From NCBI GenBank assembly GCA_002428415.1, contig DIWI01000096.1, forward strand, positions 1 through 29,794: DNA of 29,794 bases. Reading direction: 5' to 3'. Position numbers and translations under genes: made by a program. Positions 21,893 to 29,389 of this stretch are shown one piece after another. Position 1 is the first letter of the stretch, and every line of letters begins with the position of its first letter. The notes beneath the pieces are model-generated. The model ran no database searches, was not told the origin of the DNA, and saw only the letters and a program-made list of their open reading frames with translations. This DNA is from Clostridiaceae bacterium UBA6110 (GTDB lineage: Bacteria; Bacillota; Clostridia; Clostridiales; Clostridiaceae).

Positions 21893-23323
21893 ATGGGTTT
21901 TCAAAAAGGTTTTCTATGGGGCGGTGCTGTAGCTGCCCATCAGCTTGAGGGTGGATACGACAAGGGTGGAAAGGGCCTCAGCGTTGCCGATGTCATGACT
22001 GCCGGAGCTCATGGTGTGCCACGAAGGATTACCGACGGCATCATACCGGGAGAGAACTACCCTAACCATGAAGCAATAGATTTCTATGGCAGATACAAGG
22101 AGGACATTGCCCTTTTCGCGGAAATGGGATTCAAGTGCTTCAGGACGTCCATAAACTGGCCGAGGATATTCCCGAACGGGGATGAGACGGTTCCTAATGA
22201 GGAAGGCCTGAAGTTCTACGATGACATGTTCGACGAGCTGCTGAAGCATGGAATAGAGCCTGTAATAACACTTTCCCACTTCGAAATGCCATACGGACTA
22301 TACATGAAATATGGCGGATGGAGAGACAGAAGCTTGATAGACTGCTTTGCAAGATATGCCGAGACGGTGTTCAAAAGATACAGGGACAAGGTGAAATACT
22401 GGATGACCTTCAATGAGATCAATAACCAGATGAACCTGAAGAATCCGATATTCGCCTGGACTAATTCCGGTATCCAGTTCAAGGAAGGAGAGGACAGGAA
22501 GGAGGTAATCTATCAGGCTGCCCACAACGAGCTTGTGGCGAGCGCCCTTGCTGTAAAGATTGGTCATGAAATCAATCCTGACTTCATGATAGGCTGCATG
22601 GTATCATTCCATCCGGTATATCCGTTTACCTCGAATCCTGAGGATACTCTGCTTTCCCTTCATACAATACATGACAGGATATTCTTCACAGATGTCCACT
22701 GCCGTGGCCATTATCCTGCATACGCCCTTAAGGAATGGGAGAGGGAAGGCTATGACATTAAGATGGAGCCTGGTGACGCGAAGATCCTTGAAGAAGGTAC
22801 CGTAGATTATGTCGGCTTCAGCTACTACATGTCTGACACTGTAAAATCCGGGGCTGAAGGTGAAAACAAGGACCTGGTGACTGGATCCCACGTAAGCGTA
22901 AAGAATCCTTTCCTTGAGGCTTCAGACTGGGGATGGGCCATAGACCCTGTTGGTCTCAGGAATGCTCTCATAATGCTCCATGAGAGGTATGAGAAGCCAA
23001 TGTTCATCGTCGAAAACGGCCTTGGAGCAGTTGATGTCATCGAGGAAGACGGAACCATAAACGATGACTACAGGATAAACTATCTCCGTTCGCACATCGA
23101 ACAGATGGAAAAGGCGATAGCCTATGACGGAGTGGAGCTTATGGGCTATACCCCATGGGGCTGCATAGACCTTGTATCCTTCACCACCGGTGAAATGAAG
23201 AAGCGATACGGTTTCATCTATGTGGACAAGGACAATGAAGGCAAGGGAACCCTTGACAGGTCGAAGAAAAAGTCCTTTGAATGGTACAGGAAGGTAATAG
23301 AATCAAACGGTGAGATCCTGTAA
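21893..23323 (+). CDS. 6-phospho-beta-glucosidase (GH1)
   Basis: A 476-residue cytoplasmic enzyme that hydrolyses phosphorylated beta-glucosides brought in by the PTS, giving glucose 6-phosphate and the aglycone or sugar. Both catalytic carboxylates are present: acid/base E175 in WMTFNEINN and nucleophile E374 in FIVENGLGA. The start FLWGGAVAAHQLEGGYDKGG is the BglA/AscB-type pattern. The C-terminal loop SFTTGEMKKRYGFIYVD carries the Ser/Lys/Tyr set that binds the 6-phosphate. ATG 21893 has AAGGAGG 5 bases upstream. It lies 68 bases after the altered GH1 gene and ends at a strong terminator. The PTS genes converging from the right are likely partners. Confidence 0.95.
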   Translation: MGFQKGFLWGGAVAAHQLEGGYDKGGKGLSVADVMTAGAHGVPRRITDGIIPGENYPNHEAIDFYGRYKEDIALFAEMGFKCFRTSINWPRIFPNGDETVPNEEGLKFYDDMFDELLKHGIEPVITLSHFEMPYGLYMKYGGWRDRSLIDCFARYAETVFKRYRDKVKYWMTFNEINNQMNLKNPIFAWTNSGIQFKEGEDRKEVIYQAAHNELVASALAVKIGHEINPDFMIGCMVSFHPVYPFTSNPEDTLLSLHTIHDRIFFTDVHCRGHYPAYALKEWEREGYDIKMEPGDAKILEEGTVDYVGFSYYMSDTVKSGAEGENKDLVTGSHVSVKNPFLEASDWGWAIDPVGLRNALIMLHERYEKPMFIVENGLGAVDVIEEDGTINDDYRINYLRSHIEQMEKAIAYDGVELMGYTPWGCIDLVSFTTGEMKKRYGFIYVDKDNEGKGTLDRSKKKSFEWYRKVIESNGEIL

Positions 23324-23355
23324 GGCGGGCAAATGACAGGATTCCACAGGATGGA

Positions 23356-23397
23356 GAAGGTTCAGGCATTTTTGCCTGAACCTTCGGTTTTTCTTTT
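23356..23397 (+). terminator. Intrinsic terminator after plus-strand GH1 genes
   Basis: A perfect 12-bp stem (23356-23367 with 23374-23385, loop ATTTTT) is followed by GGTTTTTCTTTT. Confidence 0.9.
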
Positions 23398-23472
23398 GTT
23401 TATTTTTATTATATTGTTCAACATTTTTCTCTTGTTCTACATATCAGGCTTTGTCATGCCGCTCTGCGCAGA

Positions 23473-23793
23473 TTATCTGACAGTTCTCTCTTCAATCAGC
23501 TTTTCAGCAAGGGCAAGTACCTTTTTCCCGTCCATCATGCCGTAATCGGCATGGGGTATCAAGGCAACCGGGATCCCGTTCTTTCCGCATTCCTCTGATA
23601 TCCGTTTAAAGGTGAACCTTATCTGCGGTCCCAGAAGAATGACATCGGCAAAGGGTATGACCTTCGGAAGATGGCCCTCACCAAAGGCGGATATTTCTGC
23701 TTTAAGGCCTCTATTGTCTGCCTCCGCCTGCATCCGTTTCATCAGGACGCTGGTGGACATGCCGCCGCCACAAAGAAGTACAATTTTGATCAT
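23473..23793 (-). CDS. PTS lactose/cellobiose-family IIB component (third copy)
   Basis: A 106-residue IIB protein. It carries the phospho-Cys C8 in KIVLLCGGGMSTSVL, with the expected LGPQIRFTFK and HADYGMMDGKKVLALAEK segments. It accepts phosphate from IIA and passes it to the sugar as it crosses IIC. It is more diverged than the two other IIB genes in the window: GGG replaces AAG after the Cys, and HADYG replaces PADYG. It lies at the end of the minus-strand operon, 9 bases after the GH1 gene, with AGGAGA before its ATG. No matching IIA or IIC follows, so it probably shares those of the operon or serves a permease elsewhere. Confidence 0.93.
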   Translation of the reverse strand: MIKIVLLCGGGMSTSVLMKRMQAEADNRGLKAEISAFGEGHLPKVIPFADVILLGPQIRFTFKRISEECGKNGIPVALIPHADYGMMDGKKVLALAEKLIEERTVR

Positions 23794-23802
23794 CGGTGTC
23801 TC

Positions 23803-25221
23803 CTATGCAAGATCTGTGCCGTTTGAGTCTATGACCTTGTTGTACCAGCCAAAGCTTTTTTTCTTTATCCTTCTCATGTCATTGAGGTCATTCTCTTCCC
23901 TGTTGACATAGATGAACCCGTACCTCTTGCCGAAGCCCTGATGGGTGCTGACAAGGTCGATAGCTGACCATGGGCAGTAGCCAAGAAGGTCAACTCCATC
24001 GGTCACAGCAAGCCTTGCCTGCTCTATGTGGTCCCTCAGGTAGTCTATCCTGTAGTCGTCGTTTACTACGTCGCCTTCTTCAAGCTTGTCGTATTCACCA
24101 AGTCCGTTTTCTGTGACCAGAAGTGGCAGGTTGTATCGGTCATTGATTTCCCTTAGCGTGCTCCTGAAGCCAGCTGGATCAACTGTCCATCCAAAGGATG
24201 TGAGCTTGAGGCTTGGATTCTCACCCTGTCTGTAGACTCCCTCTTCACCGGATACGATCTGCTGGTCTGCTCCTGCAGCCTTGTCAGAGCCGTCGTTTTT
24301 GCTTGCTGCAACTGTTGCAGTGGAGTAATAGTTGAAGGCAATAAAATCCGGCTTTGCAAGAGGAGCTCCAAGGATTGCCATGTCACCTTCTTCGATGTCT
24401 GGTGTCCAGCCTCTCTCTTCAAGATAGCTCCATGCTATGGAGTTGTATCTTCCGAATACGCACATGTCAAGGTACAGCCAGTTCCTTATGGATGTCCAGT
24501 TCATTGCTGCTATGACATCGTCAGGATTGCAGGTCTCCGGGTAGATCGTCGTTATGTTAGGTGCAGGACCGATTTTACCAGGAAGCTTCATCTCATGGTA
24601 AAGTGTGATGGCCTTCGCCTGGGCGAGAAGCATGTGGTGGTTCTGCTGGTATATTTCCTTCTCGATATTCTCGGTACCCGGTGCTACGATTCCGAGTGCC
24701 GCACCATGGAGTATCATCATGTTCTGCTCGTTTATTGTAAGCCAGTACTTCACCCTGTCTCCGAAATTATCGTAAAGCACACTAACGTATTCCACATATG
24801 CGTCAATTGTGGCCCTGTTTGACCAGCCGCCCTTCAGGTGGAGCGCATATGGCAGGTCGAAGTGGTACTGGGTTACTATCGGTTCCATTCCATGCTTCAG
24901 GATCTCATCTATGAGATTTTTGTAGAACTCAAGGCCCTTTTCATTTATCTTTCCGGTCCCTTCAGGGAAAATCCTTGTCCATGCTATTGAGAACCTGTAT
25001 GCCTTGAGGCCCAACTCTGCGAGCAGGGCGATGTCTTCCTTGTAGTGGTGATAATGGTCGCTTGTGACCTTGAAGTCAGCAAGTCCCTCCGGATGGTGTC
25101 CCATATCCATGACTGACAAGCCTTTTCCATCCTCGTTCCATGCGCCTTCTACCTGATAGGCCGATGTTGAGGCTCCCCAGAGGAAGTCGCTTCTGAAGTC
25201 CTTAAGCTTCTTATAGTGCAT
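23803..25221 (-). CDS. 6-phospho-beta-glucosidase (GH1) of the PTS operon
   Basis: A 472-residue GH1 enzyme. The acid/base E165 (WLTINEQN) and nucleophile E371 (LVTENGLGE) are both present. FLWGASTSAYQVEGAW begins the fold, QYHFDLPYAL has the active-site His, and STHQGFGKRYGFIYVN near the end holds the Ser/Lys/Tyr typical of phospho-glycosidases. It should cleave the phosphorylated glycoside imported by the adjacent IIA-IIB-IIC. The ATG at 25221 (MHYKK) is chosen because AAAGG is 9 bases upstream; a longer frame opens at 25251 but places that site inside the gene. It lies between IIC and the third IIB gene. Confidence 0.95.
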   Translation of the reverse strand: MHYKKLKDFRSDFLWGASTSAYQVEGAWNEDGKGLSVMDMGHHPEGLADFKVTSDHYHHYKEDIALLAELGLKAYRFSIAWTRIFPEGTGKINEKGLEFYKNLIDEILKHGMEPIVTQYHFDLPYALHLKGGWSNRATIDAYVEYVSVLYDNFGDRVKYWLTINEQNMMILHGAALGIVAPGTENIEKEIYQQNHHMLLAQAKAITLYHEMKLPGKIGPAPNITTIYPETCNPDDVIAAMNWTSIRNWLYLDMCVFGRYNSIAWSYLEERGWTPDIEEGDMAILGAPLAKPDFIAFNYYSTATVAASKNDGSDKAAGADQQIVSGEEGVYRQGENPSLKLTSFGWTVDPAGFRSTLREINDRYNLPLLVTENGLGEYDKLEEGDVVNDDYRIDYLRDHIEQARLAVTDGVDLLGYCPWSAIDLVSTHQGFGKRYGFIYVNREENDLNDMRRIKKKSFGWYNKVIDSNGTDLA

Positions 25222-25258
25222 ATCTATCATCCTTTCGTATTTCGTATTCAAGAATCAA

Positions 25259-25286
25259 GGGAGGAAGTGTTTCCACTGTCCTCCCC
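25259..25286 (-). other. GNRA-loop hairpin between IIC and GH1
   Basis: On the minus-strand transcript an 11-bp stem with one bulged base closes a GAAA tetraloop (25259-25269 with 25274-25285). There is no strong T-tract. It may be a partial terminator or an mRNA stabiliser that sets the IIC to GH1 ratio. Confidence 0.6.
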
Positions 25287-25314
25287 GCTGTATCTTTTGT
25301 TGTGTTGTCTTTAG

Positions 25315-26628
25315 TTATTCAGCTGGGTGGAGGAGATGTTCCTCGTGGATCGCAGCTTCTTCCTTCGCGTCAGCAGCATCCTGCTTCTTGAAGAACGGGA
25401 AGTATATGACTACTGACATTACAAGTATAAGCGCCTGGACTACGGCACCCTGCCAGCCTGTTACTATGAAGCCGGAGATAATAGGTGGTGTTGTCCATGG
25501 TGCCATGACTCCGGAGAACGGAGGCATGAAGCCTATGCTGATAGCCATGTATGTTATGAATGCTGCCAGAGCCGGGATTACCATGTAAGGTATAGCTATG
25601 AGCGGGTTCATTACAATCGGAAGTCCGAAGGTTACTGGTTCGTTGATGTTGAAGACACCCGGTACAAGAGCTATCTTTCCAAGAGTCTTGTTCTTTGCTG
25701 CCTTTGCAGCTATTAGCATTGCAATGACGAGTCCTATTGTTATTCCGGTTCCGGTCATTATTATGTAGTTATCCCAGAACTGCTTGGTTACTATCTTGGC
25801 TCCGTTTGCTATCGTAAGTGCAAGACCGCTGTCAAGTATAGCCTGGTTTGCAGCTGTGTTAGCAAGGAATATTCCATCCATGACTCCTGATACTATGGTA
25901 GTTCCATGGATACCAAAGATCCAGAAGAACGGTGCGAGAGCTGAAAGGAACATGATTGCAGGAAGCGAGTCAGTTACGTTCTGCAGCGGGCTCTGAAGCA
26001 CCTTGTAGATCCATGCCATGAAGTTCGTGTCCATGGAGTTGAAGACGATGAACAGGAGCATTGCGCCTGTGAATATGATTCCGGCAGGGATAAGGGCTGC
26101 AAACTGCTTTGATACGCCTTCAGGAACTCCGTCAGGCATCTTGATCGTAAGCTTCATGTCGAGAAGCTTGGAGTATATTGCGCCTACGATAAGTCCTATG
26201 ATGATGGCGGCGACCATTCCCTGTCCGCCTCCCCAGGCCTTGTCTATTATGTTTCCGATTGTTATTCCTGAAGCGGCATCAGTCTTTGAGCCGGGTGAGA
26301 GTATCAGGAATGTTACGAGTGCGAGGAAGCCTGCATTTAGTCCGTCATGGTTGCAGAGCTTGGCATACTGGTAAGCTATGGCGACGACTGCGACGAGTGC
26401 GATGATATTGAAGGTCGCTCCATATACCTGGAATAGAGGGGTCCTGAAGTTTTCACCAAATATTGATATGAGGAAGTTGTTGATCGCAGGGCTTGGAAGC
26501 TGTGCGAGAAGGAGGAATATCGATCCTATCATAGTGAGCGGAAGTGTGAAGATGATACCGTCTTTGAGTGCCCTGACTGCTTTGGTGTTGACAAAGGTCA
26601 TTACGCCGTTTACAAGTTTTTCTCCCAT
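25315..26628 (-). CDS. PTS lactose/cellobiose-family IIC permease (copy 1)
   Basis: A 437-residue integral membrane permease with about ten hydrophobic segments, which carries the sugar across the membrane for phosphorylation by IIB. Recognisable CelB/LicC-type features include GDGIIFTLPLTMIGSIFLLL-like residues near 20-40, APFFWIFGIHGTTIVSGVM near 240, GVFNINEPVTFGLPIVMNP near 325 (the conserved NEP motif of the substrate site) and a soluble tail FFKKQDAADAKEEAAI. AGGAGA precedes ATG 26628. About 94% identical to the second IIC (27946-29256). Cellobiose or another beta-glucoside is the likely substrate from the GH1 neighbours, not proven. Confidence 0.94.
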   Translation of the reverse strand: MGEKLVNGVMTFVNTKAVRALKDGIIFTLPLTMIGSIFLLLAQLPSPAINNFLISIFGENFRTPLFQVYGATFNIIALVAVVAIAYQYAKLCNHDGLNAGFLALVTFLILSPGSKTDAASGITIGNIIDKAWGGGQGMVAAIIIGLIVGAIYSKLLDMKLTIKMPDGVPEGVSKQFAALIPAGIIFTGAMLLFIVFNSMDTNFMAWIYKVLQSPLQNVTDSLPAIMFLSALAPFFWIFGIHGTTIVSGVMDGIFLANTAANQAILDSGLALTIANGAKIVTKQFWDNYIIMTGTGITIGLVIAMLIAAKAAKNKTLGKIALVPGVFNINEPVTFGLPIVMNPLIAIPYMVIPALAAFITYMAISIGFMPPFSGVMAPWTTPPIISGFIVTGWQGAVVQALILVMSVVIYFPFFKKQDAADAKEEAAIHEEHLLHPAE

Positions 26629-26706
26629 TTTTTCTCTCCTTAGTTTTATTATTTTATATTAGTGCAATTGGTAACAGTTCATTATGTTTGTATGATATTA
26701 TTGCGG

Positions 26707-26721
26707 CAGCCTGAGAGGCTG
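26707..26721 (-). other. Hairpin at the IIB/IIC junction, copy 1
   Basis: A 6-bp stem (26707-26712 with 26716-26721) lies about 20 bases after the IIB stop and has no T-tract. A similar hairpin stands at the same place in copy 2 (29355-29373). Confidence 0.45.
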
Positions 26722-26740
26722 TCATATTGAGGTTTGTAGC

Positions 26741-27052
26741 CTACTTCTTTGCTGCAACGATCTTCTCAGCAAGTGCAAGTACCTTTACACCATTCATCAT
26801 GCCGTAGTCAGCAGGTGGTATGACATCTACAGGCACATTGAATTTCTCAGCTTCAGCGGTTATCTTCTTGAGAGCAAACCTTATCTGAGGCCCCAGAAGA
26901 ATAACGTCAGCACTTGGACCGACCTTTGCCAGCTGTGATTCAGGATACGCTGCGATATCTGCCTCAAGGCCTTTAGCCTTTGCAGCCTCCTGCATTTTCT
27001 TGACGAGCATGCTTGTGGACATTCCTGCGGCACAAAGTAATACGATTTTCAT
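26741..27052 (-). CDS. PTS lactose/cellobiose-family IIB component (copy 1)
   Basis: A 103-residue IIB protein with the phospho-Cys in KIVLLCAAGMSTSML (C7), ILLGPQIRFALKK and PPADYGMMNGVKVLALAEK. It is cytoplasmic and transfers phosphate from IIA His to the sugar bound by IIC. Start 27052 is chosen because GGAGG lies 10 bases upstream; an in-frame ATG at 27061 directly abuts that site. Nearly identical to copy 2 (29390-29704), and gene order IIA-IIB-IIC is the same. It is 19 bases after the IIA gene and 112 before IIC, a gap containing a small hairpin. Confidence 0.95.
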   Translation of the reverse strand: MKIVLLCAAGMSTSMLVKKMQEAAKAKGLEADIAAYPESQLAKVGPSADVILLGPQIRFALKKITAEAEKFNVPVDVIPPADYGMMNGVKVLALAEKIVAAKK

Positions 27053-27071
27053 GATTTCCATTCCTCCATTA

Positions 27072-27392
27072 CTATTTCTTTGCTTCTATGAGTTCCTGTA
27101 TAGACTTTCTCATCTCTATGAGCTGTATTATAAGGTTCTTTTCTGAGATAGCTGTCATCAGGTGATCCTGGCTGTGAACGAAGAGCGCTGAGATTTCAAC
27201 CTTTTCGCCGTTAGCTTCCTTGAAAAGGAATGATGTCTGTGCCTCGTGAGCCTTTTCCATCGCCTCGTTGGCTTTTTCTATGCTCTCTTTTGCCTCATCA
27301 TACTTACCTTCGTTTGCAAGGCTTAGGGCTTCATAGGCATGGAACCTTACATCTCCGGAATCTATTATGATCTGCATTATGAGTTCTTCCAA
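27072..27392 (-). CDS. PTS lactose/cellobiose-family IIA component (copy 1)
   Basis: A 106-residue, mainly helical IIA protein with LFVHSQDHLM, whose H73 matches the phosphorylated His of IIA-Lac, and FHAYEALSLANEGKYDEAK near the start. It forms the first step from HPr~P to IIB. The start is TTG at 27392, 8 bases after AGGAGG; the nearest in-frame ATG (27377) is too far. First gene of the operon and directly after the sigma-54 type promoter, so the whole IIA-IIB-IIC-GH1-IIB group should be driven from there. Confidence 0.95.
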   Translation of the reverse strand: MEELIMQIIIDSGDVRFHAYEALSLANEGKYDEAKESIEKANEAMEKAHEAQTSFLFKEANGEKVEISALFVHSQDHLMTAISEKNLIIQLIEMRKSIQELIEAKK

Positions 27393-27426
27393 TACATTCG
27401 CCTCCTTTGTTTTACACTATACATAT

Positions 27427-27442
27427 AGCAAGTGCCGTGCCA
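27427..27442 (-). promoter_or_regulatory. Sigma-54 (-24/-12) promoter of the PTS operon
   Basis: Read on the minus strand, TGGCACGGCACTTGCT fits the sigma-54 consensus TGGCACG-N4-TTGCW at every defined position, with the correct GG to GC spacing. The expected start at about 27415 leaves a short leader to the IIA ribosome site. No good sigma-A -35/-10 pair is seen in this position. Such promoters in Firmicutes are fired by LevR/CelR-type activators, whose activity is set by PTS phosphorylation. No activator gene lies in the window. Confidence 0.85.
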
Positions 27443-27460
27443 AAACACTGCAAAACACAG
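27441..27460. repeat. Tandem 10-base repeat beside the sigma-54 promoter
   Basis: CAAAACACTG (27441-27450) is followed directly by CAAAACACAG. It carries the AAACACT core shared with the upstream array, in the opposite orientation to CAGTGTTTC. Confidence 0.5.
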
Positions 27461-27488
27461 GATAATATAATTGCGAATCAACCGATCC

Positions 27489-27514
27489 GCCTGCATAGCG
27501 GGTTTTAAGCAGGC
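27489..27514. other. Small inverted repeat in the PTS promoter region
   Basis: GCCTGC (27489-27494) and GCAGGC (27509-27514) flank a 14-base centre. Purpose unknown; it lies between the promoter and the CAGTGTTTC array. Confidence 0.3.
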
Positions 27515-27545
27515 AAGTATTTTCAGGTAAAAACAGGCAATCAAA

Positions 27546-27629
27546 CAGTGTTTCGTATTGTATCAAAAGTCCATTACAGTGTTTCGGCCAATTTCCCCAG
27601 TGTTTCAAAAAATGGCCATAAAACACTAA
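27546..27629. promoter_or_regulatory. Phased CAGTGTTTC array, candidate activator (UAS) sites
   Basis: Three direct copies of CAGTGTTTC(G/A) begin at 27546, 27577 and 27598, spaced 31 and 21 bases, close to three and two helical turns. An inverted AAAACACTAA follows at 27620-27629. They lie about 130-215 bases upstream of the expected sigma-54 start, the usual place for enhancer-binding activators. The first site also lies in an AAACAGTGTTT palindrome (27543-27553). A further inverted copy, CGAAACACT, is at 27772-27780. Confidence 0.55.
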
Positions 27630-27660
27630 AATAAAACGCTTGAAAACATTAACATTAAAA

Positions 27661-27878
27661 AGCAAACAGAAGATTATGCCAAAATTGAGTAAAACAATTT
27701 CGTTTATGACTGAAAAAGTTGAAATTTATGACTGAAGATGTGTGGATTGGAGTGATTATGACTGGAATTTCCGAAACACTATCCAAAATGAAGTGAAAGA
27801 AGCGAATGAATTAATGTTTTACTGAATCGGAGTGATTTGTATTGAAGTAAAGTGATTGATAAGAAACAGGAATGAAAA
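27661..27878. other. AT-rich, gene-free repeat region between the two PTS sets
   Basis: With the array and promoter this completes about 550 bases without a gene (27393-27945). It holds three copies of (A/T)TTATGACTG(A/G)A beginning at 27703, 27725 and 27755, and two copies of GGAGTGATT (27749 and 27829). No open frame with a credible ribosome site was seen. Confidence 0.5.
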
Positions 27879-27928
27879 GAAGGAGGTGTTTCCACCTCCT
27901 TCATGAAGGAAGTGTTTCCACTTCCTTC
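27879..27928 (-). terminator. Tandem GNRA-loop hairpins ending the second PTS set
   Basis: Two perfect 10-bp stems lie in tandem: 27879-27888 with 27893-27902, and 27905-27914 with 27919-27928. On the minus-strand transcript both have GAAA loops. The distal one is followed by TTTTC, so it should terminate transcription and insulate the downstream promoter region. Confidence 0.75.
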
Positions 27929-27945
27929 TAAAAACTCATATTCTG

Positions 27946-29256
27946 TTATTCTGCTGCGTGGAGATGTTCCTCGTGGATCGCAGCCTCTTCCTTTGCGTCG
28001 TTCGCATCCTGCTTCTTGAAGAACGGGAAGTATACGACAACCGACATTACGAGTATCAGCGCTTGAACCACCGCACCCTGCCAGCCTGTTACAATGAAGC
28101 CGGAGATGATAGGTGGAGTTGTCCATGGTGCCATGACACCTGAAAATGGCGGCATGAAACCAATGCTTATTGCGGTGTAGGTGATAAGCGCTGCAAGTGC
28201 AGGTATTACCATGTAAGGTAACGCGATAAGCGGATTCATTACTATAGGAAGACCGAAGGTTACCGGCTCATTGATATTGAAGACACCCGGTACAAGAGCT
28301 ATCTTTCCAAGAGTCTTGTTCTTTGCTGCTTTTGCAGTAAATAGCATAGCAACGACAAGCCCTATGGTTATTCCTGTTCCTGTCATGATTATGTAGTTAT
28401 CCCAGAACTGCTTGGTTACTATCTTTGCTCCGTTAGCTATCGTCAGTGCCATTCCGCTGTCAAGGATAGCCTGGTTGGCTGCTGTGTTTGCAAGGAATAT
28501 GCCTTCCATGACTCCATTGACGATTGTGGTTCCGTGGATACCGAAAATCCAGAAGAACGGGGCGAGAGCTGCCAGGAACATGATTGCCGGAAGTGAGTCC
28601 GTGACGTTCTGAAGCGGGCTCTGAAGCACCTTGTAGATCCATGCCATGAAGTTCGTGTCCATGGAGTTGAATAGGATGAACAGTAGCATCGCGCCGGTGA
28701 ATATGATTCCGGCAGGAATCAGGGCTGCAAACTGCTTGGATACGCCTTCAGGAACTCCATCAGGCATCTTTATGGTTAGGTTCATATCGAGAAGCTTGGA
28801 GTATATAGCACCTACGATAAGTCCTATTATGATGGCGGCGACCATTCCCTGTCCGCCTCCCCAGGCCTTGTCTATGATGTTTCCTACAGTGACTCCCGAT
28901 GCTGCGTCAGTCTTGGATCCTGGAGCAAGGATAAGGAATGTGACAAGTGCCAGGAATCCAGCCATGAGACCGTCATGGTTGCAAAGCTTGGCATACTGGT
29001 ATGCTATTGCTATGACTGCAACCAGAGCGATGATATTGAAAGTTGCTCCATACACCTGGAAGAGTGGTGTCCTGAAGTTCTCGCCGAATACTGATGCAAG
29101 GAAGTTATTGATGGCAACGCTTGGAAGCTGAGCCAGAAGCAGGAAGATCGATCCTATCATAGTGAGCGGAAGTGTGAAGATGATACCGTCTTTGAGTGCC
29201 CTGACTGCTTTGGTGTTGACAAAGGTCATTACGCCGTTTACGAGTTTTTCACCCAT
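27946..29256 (-). CDS. PTS lactose/cellobiose-family IIC permease (copy 2)
   Basis: A 436-residue membrane permease, about 94% identical to copy 1 with roughly two dozen substitutions, mostly conservative and spread over membrane segments. The same NEP motif (FNINEPVTFGLP) and WIFGIHGTTIV are present. The soluble tail ends HEEHLHAAE instead of HEEHLLHPAE. AGGAGA lies before ATG 29256. The first 90 or so bases of the gene are identical to copy 1 (see findings). It ends at two tandem hairpins, and no GH1 gene follows, unlike copy 1. Confidence 0.94.
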   Translation of the reverse strand: MGEKLVNGVMTFVNTKAVRALKDGIIFTLPLTMIGSIFLLLAQLPSVAINNFLASVFGENFRTPLFQVYGATFNIIALVAVIAIAYQYAKLCNHDGLMAGFLALVTFLILAPGSKTDAASGVTVGNIIDKAWGGGQGMVAAIIIGLIVGAIYSKLLDMNLTIKMPDGVPEGVSKQFAALIPAGIIFTGAMLLFILFNSMDTNFMAWIYKVLQSPLQNVTDSLPAIMFLAALAPFFWIFGIHGTTIVNGVMEGIFLANTAANQAILDSGMALTIANGAKIVTKQFWDNYIIMTGTGITIGLVVAMLFTAKAAKNKTLGKIALVPGVFNINEPVTFGLPIVMNPLIALPYMVIPALAALITYTAISIGFMPPFSGVMAPWTTPPIISGFIVTGWQGAVVQALILVMSVVVYFPFFKKQDANDAKEEAAIHEEHLHAAE

Positions 29257-29354
29257 GTTATTCTCTCCTTAAATTGAATTTTGTCGCATGCAACAATTAC
29301 AAGATAATTCAGAAAAACCATGATGTCATATGTTATTGAAATTGGATGATTCCT

Positions 29355-29373
29355 GCAGCCTTTAGGCGGCTGC
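29355..29373 (-). other. Hairpin at the IIB/IIC junction, copy 2
   Basis: GCAGCC (29355-29360) pairs with GGCTGC (29368-29373), loop of 7. It is placed like the hairpin at 26707-26721, just after the IIB gene. Confidence 0.45.
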
Positions 29374-29389
29374 GTAAAATATGAAAGGA

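Noticed and set aside
27546..27629. Possible CRISPR-like repeats
   Set aside because: The repeats are only about 10 bases with uneven spacing of 31 and 21, and there are no cas genes; they fit regulator sites better.
27632..27650. Catabolite-responsive (cre) site near AAAACGCTTGAAAA
   Set aside because: Only the central CG and some A/T positions fit the cre consensus; too many mismatches to claim.
27417..27665. 82-codon minus-strand open frame across the PTS promoter region
   Set aside because: It overlaps the sigma-54 promoter and the repeat array, lacks a ribosome site and shows no protein-like composition.
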